A stretch of DNA of 10,926 nucleotides from Fidelibacterota bacterium (GTDB lineage: Bacteria; Fidelibacterota; JAANXI01): contig JAANXI010000139.1 of NCBI GenBank assembly GCA_018263365.1, positions 1 to 10,926 on the forward strand, read 5' to 3'. This document shows positions 1 through 6,644 of this stretch, one piece after another. The position numbers and the translations under genes were made by a program. Within the stretch, counting starts at the first letter, position 1. Each line of letters opens with the position of its first letter. The notes under the pieces are model-generated. The model saw nothing but the letters and a program-made list of their open reading frames with translations, ran no database searches and was not told the origin of the DNA.

Positions 1-789
1 CAAACCAGGGAGTATATCCGCACCGTCATCGATCGGATTCACGGCGTGTATTCGGAAACTCCGCCGTTGTTAGGTTATCTGGTGGGAAATGAACTCTCCG
101 AATCGAGCATTCGCAATACAGATCAAGTGCATCCTGATATGACTCAATATAGAGGCTCTTACATCCAAACGGATTCAAGCAGGTCTGCCACAGAAAGTTT
201 TATCGCGGAGATGGCCGATTATGTGATAGAGTATTCTATAGTTGCATACAATTATCGTCCGCTCGTTTCGTATACCAATGATATCCGCACCTTTGATGAC
301 CTTAGAACTCCCTTCTTGGATTTTCAAAGCCAAAACGCCTATTCCTACGCGGTTCCGTACTATCGTCCCGGACAAACTCCCGGGAGTAAAACCGGCACGC
401 TGTTTCAGGGATGGGTTGAAACGCTCAAGGCAGCCTTCCCGGAACAACCTCTGGTAATTACAGAGACCGGATTGAGTGTCTCACCGGAAGCACCTCACAT
501 AGGGCCGCCCAATTACGGTTACGGCGGGAATACAGAGCAGGAGCAATCGAACGGAATTCTGCAAAATCTGAACGATATTGAGACAGCACAGCAACCGGTA
601 GCAGGGGCTATAATCCACGAGTATCTGGATGCCTGGTGGAAGTCCGGTCTGGAGGACTCGTATGTCCACGAACCGGAAGATATCGAGGAGTGGTTTGGTC
701 TGGTGGCCCTTGAACCAAGCAGCGACTGGTACGTAACTATTCCACGACAGGCGTATTATGCTGTACAATCCAAATGGACAGGAAATTGA
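1..789 (+). CDS. Clan GH-A-like glycoside hydrolase, C-terminal part (5' end outside window)
   Basis: The reading frame is open from base 1 and ends at TGA 787-789, giving 262 visible residues; the true start lies upstream. It resembles the second half of a (beta/alpha)8 retaining glycosidase. Visible residue 31 is the Glu of a GNE motif after a strand (GYLVGNE), the usual acid/base position in clan GH-A. Residue 155 is the Glu of VITETG, the usual nucleophile position. The segment GAIIHEYLDAWWKSG (about residues 202-216) followed by EEWFGL resembles the last barrel strands of GH2-type TIM-barrel or beta-glucanase-like proteins. No C-terminal binding module or sorting domain follows. It is followed within 2 bases by a GH5 gene and by another GH5, which suggests a shared polysaccharide substrate, probably a beta-glucan (inference). 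The exact GH family cannot be assigned. That it is a glycosidase is fairly certain; the substrate is not. Confidence 0.75.
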   Translation, partial: QTREYIRTVIDRIHGVYSETPPLLGYLVGNELSESSIRNTDQVHPDMTQYRGSYIQTDSSRSATESFIAEMADYVIEYSIVAYNYRPLVSYTNDIRTFDDLRTPFLDFQSQNAYSYAVPYYRPGQTPGSKTGTLFQGWVETLKAAFPEQPLVITETGLSVSPEAPHIGPPNYGYGGNTEQEQSNGILQNLNDIETAQQPVAGAIIHEYLDAWWKSGLEDSYVHEPEDIEEWFGLVALEPSSDWYVTIPRQAYYAVQSKWTGN

Positions 790-791
790 CT

Positions 792-1844
792 ATGAAATTC
801 GCTTATCACGTAAGTCTGATTCTAATACTGTTTTGCTCCTGGAATATCAGTTGTTCGGAGAATTCCGCTCAACCTCAGGTTACGAACAATGAACCAATTG
901 TTTGGCCGAATGCGTTCGAAATGAATGACCGAATCGGCCGTGCTATAAACCTTGGGAATGCACTGGATGCGCCGATAGAAGGAGAATGGGGTGTGACCCT
1001 GGAGGAATCCTTTTTTAGTCTAATTGACAGCGTGGGATTTGATGCGGTTCGGATTCCGATACGATGGCCTGCACACGCCGCACTTGACTCACCCTACACC
1101 ATCGATCCCCGGTTTCTTCAGCGGGTAGATTGGGCTGTCGAAAGTGCACTGGAGCGTGGTTTGGTTGCTATCATTAATATCCACCACTATGAAGAGATTA
1201 TGCAGCATCCCGAAGAACATAAATCAAGGTTCCTTGGCCTGTGGAGACAGCTGGCTGCGCATTATCAGGATGACAGCCCGAACCTTATTTTTGAAGTATT
1301 AAACGAACCGAACGCGGAGTTAACACCGACGCTCTGGAATGAATACCTGACAGAAGCGCTGAGTATAATCAGGGAGACAAATCCCAGGCGGGCGGTGATT
1401 GTTGGCACCGCAAACTGGGGAGGAATCAGTTCCCTGAGTAACTTGGTAATCCCGGAAGCCGATAGCATGATTATCGTGACATATCATTATTACAATCCAT
1501 TCCAGTTTACGCACCAGGGGGCAGGTTGGGTTGACGGCAGCAATGCCTGGCTTGGCACGACCTGGTCGGAAACGGAGGCGGAAAAGCAGGCAGTGCGCAA
1601 TGATTTTGATCTTGCAGAAAATTGGGCTAAACAACATAATCGCCCCATTTTTATGGGCGAATTCGGCGCCTACAGTGCCGCCGGATTAGTTTCCCGAGTC
1701 CGATGGACGAATTTTGTCGCCAGAGAAGCGGAACGCCGGGGATTCAGCTGGGCCTACTGGGAATTCTGTTCCGGCTTTGGCATTTACGATGCGGATGCCG
1801 GGGACTGGAATGGCTATCTGCTTCAGGCGCTGATACCAGATTGA
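792..1844 (+). CDS. GH5 endoglucanase-type glycoside hydrolase, membrane- or lipid-anchored
   Basis: A 350-residue retaining glycosidase of family GH5, expected to cut internal beta-1,4 (or mixed-linkage) glucan bonds. An N-terminal signal (residues 1-20, LILILF core) precedes Cys21 in NISC. This could be an atypical lipoprotein box, although Asn at -3 is unusual. The GH5 signature residues are visible: Arg87 (VRIPIRW), His131-His132, Asn171-Glu172 (VLNEP, acid/base), His232 and Tyr234 (YHYYNPF), Glu290 (MGEFG, nucleophile) and Trp323 (AYWEF). The protein is essentially one catalytic domain with no CBM. ATG 792 was chosen because an AGGA-like site lies 8-13 bases before it and the signal peptide then starts correctly. 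An in-frame ATG at 774 would add six residues and overlap the previous gene. The upstream stop ends 2 bases before this start, so translation is probably coupled. Family assignment is firm; the subfamily and exact substrate are not. Confidence 0.9.
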   Translation: MKFAYHVSLILILFCSWNISCSENSAQPQVTNNEPIVWPNAFEMNDRIGRAINLGNALDAPIEGEWGVTLEESFFSLIDSVGFDAVRIPIRWPAHAALDSPYTIDPRFLQRVDWAVESALERGLVAIINIHHYEEIMQHPEEHKSRFLGLWRQLAAHYQDDSPNLIFEVLNEPNAELTPTLWNEYLTEALSIIRETNPRRAVIVGTANWGGISSLSNLVIPEADSMIIVTYHYYNPFQFTHQGAGWVDGSNAWLGTTWSETEAEKQAVRNDFDLAENWAKQHNRPIFMGEFGAYSAAGLVSRVRWTNFVAREAERRGFSWAYWEFCSGFGIYDADAGDWNGYLLQALIPD

Positions 1845-1896
1845 TTGCACTGGCACAAAACGGGAAAATAACAAACTGCAAACATTGGGAAATAAC

Positions 1897-3888
1897 ATGA
1901 AGAATCTTCCGCGGATGATATCGGTTTTAACAGTATTCACGCTAATCACCTTACCGGTTTATGGATACCTGCATACGGAGGGAACAAAAATCATAGACTC
2001 TGATGGTGAAGAGGTATTATTGCGGGGATTTGGACTGGGAGGATGGCTCGTTCCGGAGGGTTATATGCTCAAAATTCCCGGATATGGGTCCCCGACCACA
2101 ATTCGTAATCGCATCGTCGACTTGATTGGTAAACAGGGTGCTGAGGAGTTCTATGCCATTTACAGGGAGAACTACGTCACGAAGCAAGATATCGATACCA
2201 TCGCATCGTGGGGTGTCAACTCAATTCGGCTGCCGATGCACTATCGGTTGCTTTCACCGGAAATCGGTGTGTACGAAGATGAGGGCTTTGCATTTATTGA
2301 CAGCCTGTTGGCGTGGTGTAAATCCAATGAACTGTATCTCATCCTGGATATGCATTGTGCGCCGGGCGGACAGAATTCGGATAATATCAGTGATTCGCCG
2401 GAAAATGGGGGAGCGGAACTTTGGACTCAGCCTGAGAATCAGGAACATCTTGTAACCCTCTGGAGGGAAATTGCCCTGCGCTATAAAAGCGAAGATTGGA
2501 TCGGCGGTTACGATTTCATCAATGAGCCGGTAATGCCGGACGGGTACGATAATTTCGATCTGCGGGCGCTGTATGTCCGAATCAAAAATGCAGTCAGAGA
2601 AGTCGATACCAATCACATGCTCTTCATCGAGGGAAATTGGTACGCTACGGATTTTAATGAACTGCCGCCACCGTTTGATGGGAATATGGTGTACGCGTTT
2701 CACAAGTACTGGAATGAGCCGAATGTGAGTTCCATCAACCAGTACCTGCAGATTCGGAATCAGTGGGGCGTGCCGCTCTGGCTGGGGGAATCCGGGGAGA
2801 ACTCCAATCCCTGGTTTTACCAGACTATCGCACTAATGGAGGACAATAATATCGGCTGGAACTGGTGGACCCATAAAAAGGTGGATACGCACACGTCACC
2901 CTATTCTGTGCCCGGAACGGAAAAATATAACCAAATCCTGGAGTATTGGCGCGGAAACGCAGAACGTCCTGATCCTGAGTTTGCCAAAGATGCTTTACTG
3001 GAATTCGCCAGCAAATTCGCGCTGGACAGTTGTTGGTATCGACCGGATGTGTTAGCTGCAATCGTCGATCGCGAATCTGCATCGCAGCCCAAACCGTATA
3101 CCGAACTCACCGTTCCGGGAACAATTCTGGGCGCTGATTACGATATCGGTATGCAAGGTATGGCGTATAGTGATGCGGAATACATCAAAACCAGATGGGA
3201 TGTCGACCAGCCGTGGAACAAGGGCTACGAATACCGGAACGACGGCGTGGATATCAACGATGTGACATATAAAAACGAGCCAACGTATGCTATCGGATTT
3301 ATTGAAGGCGGAGAGTGGACGACATACACGTTGAACATACCGTATGCCGGAACGTATGGAATCTCCTGTGTGATTGGGAGTGAGTCGGAAGGGGGGCAAT
3401 TTCAGCTATTTCTTGATAACCAACCCCTGACCGGTCCGGTCGATGTGCCAGCCACCGGCGGATGGGAAGCGTGGAAAACCGTACAGGCAGGTGATGTCGA
3501 CTTGCCAACCGGACGGCACACACTGAAACTAATGTTCCATAAAGGTGGGTTTAACTTTTTGCAATTACAGTTTACTGCGACAGAGGATGAAAACTTCGGC
3601 GCAATTGATTCCCATACCTTGCTGGGGAATAATTATCCCAATCCGTTTAATCTGGAAACCAAAATTCCTGTGCTAGTATCGCGCGAATCCGATGCGACGT
3701 TAAAAGTGTACGATATTTCCGGTTCACTGGTGAATACTCTGTTTAGCGGACTGCTCCATGAGGGCTACAAAACCATCCCCTGGGATGGACAAAACGCCTG
3801 GGGTAATCATGTCTCCTCTGGTGTGTATTTCTATGAAATAGAAGTGAACGGCCGCCGTTCTATCCGCAATATGCTCTTAGTCCGATAA
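1897..3888 (+). CDS. Secreted GH5 glycoside hydrolase with CBM6-like module and C-terminal FlgD/Por-type sorting domain
   Basis: A 663-residue multidomain enzyme. Residues 1-23 are a signal peptide, probably cleaved after VYG. Residues 24-350 form a GH5 barrel with Arg111 (SIRLP), His153 (DMHC), Asn209-Glu210 (FINEP, acid/base), His269 and Tyr271, Glu298 (LGESG, nucleophile) and a Trp cluster at 321-324. The RGFGLGGWLVPEG start resembles exo-glucanase-like GH5 groups. Residues about 401-561 look like a CBM6-type beta-sandwich: GADYD, GEWTTYTLNIPYAGTYG, then TGGWEAW and a final FNFLQLQF strand. Residues about 575-663 begin with NNYPNPFN and form a FlgD-like or type IX-type C-terminal sorting domain (SSGVYFYEI near the end), which points to surface display or secretion across the outer membrane. 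ATG 1897 is preferred over the in-frame TTG at 1885 because it gives a normal signal peptide and GGGA lies 8-11 bases before it. It follows the previous gene by 52 bases, probably in the same operon. The GH5 subfamily is unresolved. Confidence 0.9.
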   Translation: MKNLPRMISVLTVFTLITLPVYGYLHTEGTKIIDSDGEEVLLRGFGLGGWLVPEGYMLKIPGYGSPTTIRNRIVDLIGKQGAEEFYAIYRENYVTKQDIDTIASWGVNSIRLPMHYRLLSPEIGVYEDEGFAFIDSLLAWCKSNELYLILDMHCAPGGQNSDNISDSPENGGAELWTQPENQEHLVTLWREIALRYKSEDWIGGYDFINEPVMPDGYDNFDLRALYVRIKNAVREVDTNHMLFIEGNWYATDFNELPPPFDGNMVYAFHKYWNEPNVSSINQYLQIRNQWGVPLWLGESGENSNPWFYQTIALMEDNNIGWNWWTHKKVDTHTSPYSVPGTEKYNQILEYWRGNAERPDPEFAKDALLEFASKFALDSCWYRPDVLAAIVDRESASQPKPYTELTVPGTILGADYDIGMQGMAYSDAEYIKTRWDVDQPWNKGYEYRNDGVDINDVTYKNEPTYAIGFIEGGEWTTYTLNIPYAGTYGISCVIGSESEGGQFQLFLDNQPLTGPVDVPATGGWEAWKTVQAGDVDLPTGRHTLKLMFHKGGFNFLQLQFTATEDENFGAIDSHTLLGNNYPNPFNLETKIPVLVSRESDATLKVYDISGSLVNTLFSGLLHEGYKTIPWDGQNAWGNHVSSGVYFYEIEVNGRRSIRNMLLVR

Positions 3889-3928
3889 GTAATTTTACGC
3901 ACAAAATTTCCTGCACAATTCAAAATGT

Positions 3929-3962
3929 AACCGCCCCTTCCGATATGACGGAAGGAGCGGTT
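3929..3962 (-). terminator. Probable terminator hairpin downstream of the GH3 gene
   Basis: A 14-base stem AACCGCCCCTTCCG with a 6-base loop and CGGAAGGAGCGGTT. Read on the minus strand, the only imperfect position becomes a G-U wobble, whereas on the plus strand it is a C-A mismatch, so the hairpin is stronger in the GH3 transcript. On that strand it is followed by ACATTTTG, a short T run; the plus strand has no T run after the stem. It lies 40 bases after the plus-strand GH5 stop and 75 bases after the GH3 stop, so it may serve both convergent genes. Confidence 0.5.
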
Positions 3963-3975
3963 GTGGGGAGGGTGA

Positions 3976-3997
3976 ACACGGATCGGTTGATCCGTGT
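3976..3997. other. Perfect 9-base inverted repeat, second intergenic hairpin
   Basis: ACACGGATC, loop GGTT, GATCCGTGT. It lies 40 bases past the GH3 stop and 13 bases from the larger hairpin. It has no T run on either side, so by itself it is not a classical intrinsic terminator. It may stabilise the 3' end of the GH3 message or help release polymerase together with the neighbouring stem. Confidence 0.5.
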
Positions 3998-4037
3998 ATT
4001 CTGCTCTCCGGAGGGGAGTGGAGAGGAGAATTGTGCA

Positions 4038-6296
4038 TCACTGCAGGGAGAACGTATCCTTCGCCAGCAGCGTAAAATTCTGTGAAAGCGGTCCGACGTG
4101 GACGGTAAACTCACCCGGCTCGACAATCCGTACATTATCACGCCCGACAAATGACAGGTCCGTCGCGGTAAGGCGAAACTCCACGTTTGTTGATTGGTTC
4201 GGCTCTAACGGCACTTTTGTAACTCCCCGTAATTTGTGCACAGATGGCGTAACCGAAGCAAATTGATCAGTCAGATAGAGCAGGACCGGTTCTTTGCCGG
4301 CACGTTGCCCGATATTTTTCACCGTGACCTGTACGAGCAACTCATCATCTTTGCCGATGACTTCTTTATTCAGGGTCAAATTAGTGTATTCGTACTCCGT
4401 ATAGCTTAAACCATGACCGAACGGAAATAGCGGGTCATAGGCATTGATATCGCTGACTTCACTCAGTTTATAGTCGTATGTCATCAGATCATTGGGATAG
4501 CGCGGATAGGTAAACGGCAGTTTGCCGCTGGGATTAAATTCGCCAAAGATAAGATCAGCGACGGCCGGACCGCCCTCCAGCCCCGGGAGACCTGCAAATA
4601 CAATGGCGGCTGTTTTCTCAGCGATAGATGTGATCAACCGCGGTCGTCCTTCGGCGAGCACCAGGACAATCGGGATATCGACGGCGGAGATGGCCTCAAC
4701 CAGTTCGAGTTGAGGCTGAGTCATCGTCAAATCGTCTATATTACCGGGAGTTTCACAATAGGCCGGTTCGCCAATAGCCACGATAGCCACGTCCGCCTTT
4801 TTGGCTTTCTTGACGGCGTCAGCGATGTCGATTTCTTTTTCGAAATCGACGCCTCGAGAATACAGAATATTCTCTTTCCCCACTTTGTTCTGTACTGCCT
4901 CCAGTATTGTCTGTTTCCCGTTTGGGTACAACGACTCCTCGTTGCCCTGCCATGTGGTCGTCCAGCCGCCGTTCAAACTGGAAAGGGAATTCGCCGTGGG
5001 CCCGGCGACACAAACAGTTTTGTCGGGACTGAGCGGGAGTATTCCCTCGTTTTTAAGGAGGACCAGTGATTCCCTTGCAGCCTGTTGATTGACCCGCCGG
5101 GATTCTTCTGAGGCAAATTGCTTCACCAACTCTTTATTGGGGTATGGATGTTTATCCAGGCCAACCTGGAAGTTGAATTTTAGGATCTTTCGGACGGCGT
5201 CATCGATCCGTGACTCGGGAACAGATCCTTCTTTGACCAGCTCCAGGAGATGAGCATAAAAGCTGAAATCCAGCGGCACCATGCTCATATCCACCCCCGC
5301 CATCACCGCCATCCGGACGGCTTCCTTTTGGGTTGGGGCGACTTTTTCACGGGTGTGCAGGTTTTTAATGTCGTTCCAGTCCGAGACAATCATGCCCTCG
5401 AATCCCATTTCTTCACGCAGAAGTTCCGTCAGGTAATAATCGCTGGAATGGACGGGGATGCCGTTGATTTCTGAGCTGTTGACCATCACGGTTAACGCGC
5501 CTGCATCAATGGCTGCCTGAAATGGCGGAACAAACAGTTCACGCAGCATACGGCCCGGGATCCAGGCGGGCGTTCGATCCTTGCCGCTTAACGGAAAACT
5601 GTAGCCCAGATAATGTTTTGCACAGGTACCCACTTTATCCGGGGCGCTGGGATCATCGCCCTGCTGGGCGGCGATATAGATTGCTCCCATCTCGGAAGCC
5701 AGGTATTCGGACTCACCGTAAGTTTCCCAGAAACGCGGCCAGGCAGGATGTCGACCCAGCCCGAGTACCGGATTAAAATTCCAGGGGATGCCTGATGCGC
5801 GCATCTCCAGCGCGGTGATTTCGCCTTCCCGCCGGACAAGCTCCCGGTTCCATGTCGCCGCCATATTGATACTCTGCGGAAAAAGCGTTGCACCGACCGT
5901 ATAGTTTGCGCCGTGAATCGCATCAATTCCGTAGATGACCGGAATTCCCAGACGGGTCTCATTGACGGCTACATCCTGGATAGCTGTGATGACTTCGTGC
6001 CAGTGTTCGATGGTGTGGGCCTTATCCCAGACGTTCAGAATAGAGCCAACATGATACTCCACAATCGCTTTCCGAAGCTTATCCAAATCCAGTTCGTGAT
6101 CCTGCTCGGTCGTACCCTGAGTTTTGGACACAACCTGGATTGCGACCTGGTTCATCTGGCCGACTTTCTCTTCCAGCGTCATCCGGGACAGCAGAGATTC
6201 GACTTTTTCGTCAATGGTTTCAGCCTGCAGGCCCGTTGCAAGTACAATACTTAATATTACCAGCAGTCGGATGACATTTCCCGCGCGGTTCAACAT
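4038..6296 (-). CDS. Family 3 glycoside hydrolase (beta-glucosidase / exo-beta-glucanase), periplasmic
   Basis: A 752-residue GH3 enzyme, the usual length for three-domain members. It removes terminal glucose from beta-gluco-oligosaccharides. Residues 1-25 are a signal peptide (hydrophobic LLVILSIVLATGL, cleavage after LQA), so it acts in the periplasm or outside. The N-terminal barrel has the substrate-binding CAKHYLGY (residues 225-232) and the nucleophile Asp306 in MIVSDW. The second, alpha/beta sandwich domain has GEPAYCETPG. Its Glu515 sits where plant GH3 exo-glucan hydrolases place the acid/base (comparison from memory). FGHGLSYTEYEY leads into a C-terminal fibronectin III-like domain at about 640-740. 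The start is well supported: AAAGGAG lies 9 bases before the ATG. It is convergent with the GH5 genes and divergent from the sensor operon, and would complete breakdown of GH5 products. There is no sorting domain, unlike its GH5 neighbour. It could also cleave xylosides, as GH3 specificity varies. Confidence 0.93.
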   Translation of the reverse strand: MLNRAGNVIRLLVILSIVLATGLQAETIDEKVESLLSRMTLEEKVGQMNQVAIQVVSKTQGTTEQDHELDLDKLRKAIVEYHVGSILNVWDKAHTIEHWHEVITAIQDVAVNETRLGIPVIYGIDAIHGANYTVGATLFPQSINMAATWNRELVRREGEITALEMRASGIPWNFNPVLGLGRHPAWPRFWETYGESEYLASEMGAIYIAAQQGDDPSAPDKVGTCAKHYLGYSFPLSGKDRTPAWIPGRMLRELFVPPFQAAIDAGALTVMVNSSEINGIPVHSSDYYLTELLREEMGFEGMIVSDWNDIKNLHTREKVAPTQKEAVRMAVMAGVDMSMVPLDFSFYAHLLELVKEGSVPESRIDDAVRKILKFNFQVGLDKHPYPNKELVKQFASEESRRVNQQAARESLVLLKNEGILPLSPDKTVCVAGPTANSLSSLNGGWTTTWQGNEESLYPNGKQTILEAVQNKVGKENILYSRGVDFEKEIDIADAVKKAKKADVAIVAIGEPAYCETPGNIDDLTMTQPQLELVEAISAVDIPIVLVLAEGRPRLITSIAEKTAAIVFAGLPGLEGGPAVADLIFGEFNPSGKLPFTYPRYPNDLMTYDYKLSEVSDINAYDPLFPFGHGLSYTEYEYTNLTLNKEVIGKDDELLVQVTVKNIGQRAGKEPVLLYLTDQFASVTPSVHKLRGVTKVPLEPNQSTNVEFRLTATDLSFVGRDNVRIVEPGEFTVHVGPLSQNFTLLAKDTFSLQ

Positions 6297-6408
6297 CTCA
6301 GTTGGCTCCTTTCGATAACAATCTCTAATTTATTTGAAAATCCACAAAAAAAAGGCGATAACCTACACCGCCCATTTCCCACAGTCTTAATCGGAACAAT
6401 AACTATGC

Positions 6409-6420
6409 CATCAATTGATG
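6409..6420. promoter_or_regulatory. Perfect 12-base palindrome, possible operator
   Basis: CATCAATTGATG is its own reverse complement. It lies 113 bases upstream of the GH3 start and overlaps a weak sigma-54-like match on the minus strand. A dimeric regulator could bind it, but a 12-base AT-rich palindrome can also occur by chance. Confidence 0.3.
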
Positions 6421-6497
6421 ACCTCTGTTCGAAGCGGAAACAGGAAAATTCAATTTTTTCAAAACTTTCATTGCTTTGCCTGAAGAATATCAATACA

Positions 6498-6524
6498 ATA
6501 ATCAACGATTATCAAAATGATAAT
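6498..6524. promoter_or_regulatory. Overlapping dyads, candidate enhancer site for the sigma-54 activator
   Basis: Two perfect inverted repeats share their middle arm: ATAATC-AAC-GATTAT (6498-6512) and ATTATC-AAAAT-GATAAT (6508-6524). Three related half-sites in 27 bases suggest binding of a dimer or higher oligomer. The centre is about 80 bases before the start site predicted from the sigma-54-like promoter, within the range usual for NtrC-family upstream activating sequences. The dyads are seen directly; their binding protein is inferred. Confidence 0.45.
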
Positions 6525-6565
6525 ACTTCGGGCGGGTGTCTCCCTTCTGGGTCTTGTCCTACGGT

Positions 6566-6582
6566 TTGGCACACATCCTGCG
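6566..6582 (+). promoter_or_regulatory. Sigma-54 (-24/-12) promoter candidate for the SBP-kinase-regulator operon
   Basis: TTGGCACACATCCTGCG has a full -24 half (TTGGCAC) and a -12 half of CTGCG. The invariant GG (6568-6569) and GC (6580-6581) are separated by exactly 10 bases, the strict sigma-54 spacing. The expected transcript start is near 6593, leaving a leader of about 52 bases before ATG 6645. The operon it would drive encodes a regulator with the GAFTGA loop needed for sigma-54 activation, which supports the call. The -12 half departs from TTGCW at two positions. Confidence 0.6.
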
Positions 6583-6598
6583 AAGTATAAAGTGAGAT

Positions 6599-6623
6599 AT
6601 CCTTACGGCTGACAGATAAGGAT
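6599..6623 (+). promoter_or_regulatory. Leader dyad upstream of the SBP ribosome-binding site
   Basis: ATCCTTA (6599-6605) and TAAGGAT (6617-6623) form a perfect 7-base inverted repeat with an 11-base spacer. If transcription starts near 6593, the dyad is inside the untranslated leader, ending 6 bases before the GAGGGG site. It could be an mRNA stem that tunes translation or an operator just downstream of the promoter. Confidence 0.35.
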
Positions 6624-6644
6624 GACAACGAGGGGTAATACTCT

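Larger units (their letters stand above)
3912..4037. repeat. Nested palindromic intergenic element between convergent genes
   Basis: A perfect 10-base inverted repeat, TGCACAATTC (3912-3921) and GAATTGTGCA (4028-4037), encloses three further dyads. These are a 14-base near-perfect stem (3929-3962), a perfect 9-base stem with a GGTT loop (3976-3997), and a 6-base stem CTCTCC/GGAGAG (4004-4025). The single-strand form could fold into a closed multi-branch structure of about 126 bases. The right arm ends directly against the GH3 stop codon. It could act as a two-way transcription terminator or 3' mRNA stabiliser, or it could be a REP/MITE-like repeat; copy number elsewhere is unknown. The repeats are seen directly; the function is inferred. 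Confidence 0.6.
6297..6644. other. Divergent regulatory region between the GH3 gene and the sensor operon
   Basis: This 348-base non-coding stretch separates two divergent genes and is more AT-rich than the coding sequence. It holds a GH3 ribosome-binding site (6306-6312, minus strand), an A8 run at 6345, a perfect 12-base palindrome (6409-6420), overlapping dyads (6498-6524), a sigma-54-like promoter (6566-6582, plus strand), a leader dyad (6599-6623) and a GAGGGG ribosome-binding site (6630-6635). No convincing sigma-70 promoter was found for the GH3 gene. No small gene with a good start was seen. Confidence 0.7.

Noticed and set aside
774..791. Upstream in-frame ATG for the first complete GH5 gene
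   Set aside because: It adds six charged or polar residues before a normal signal peptide and overlaps the previous gene; the ATG at 792 has a better placed AGGA-like site.
6290..6505. Short minus-strand open frame in the divergent intergenic region (71 codons)
   Set aside because: It overlaps the GH3 start and the ribosome-binding site, has no recognisable domain, and the region is better explained as regulatory DNA.
6566..6591. Sigma-70 reading of the same promoter (TTGGCA with TATAAA at 6586-6591)
   Set aside because: The spacer would be only 14 bases, too short for a normal -35/-10 pair, whereas the -24/-12 spacing is exact.
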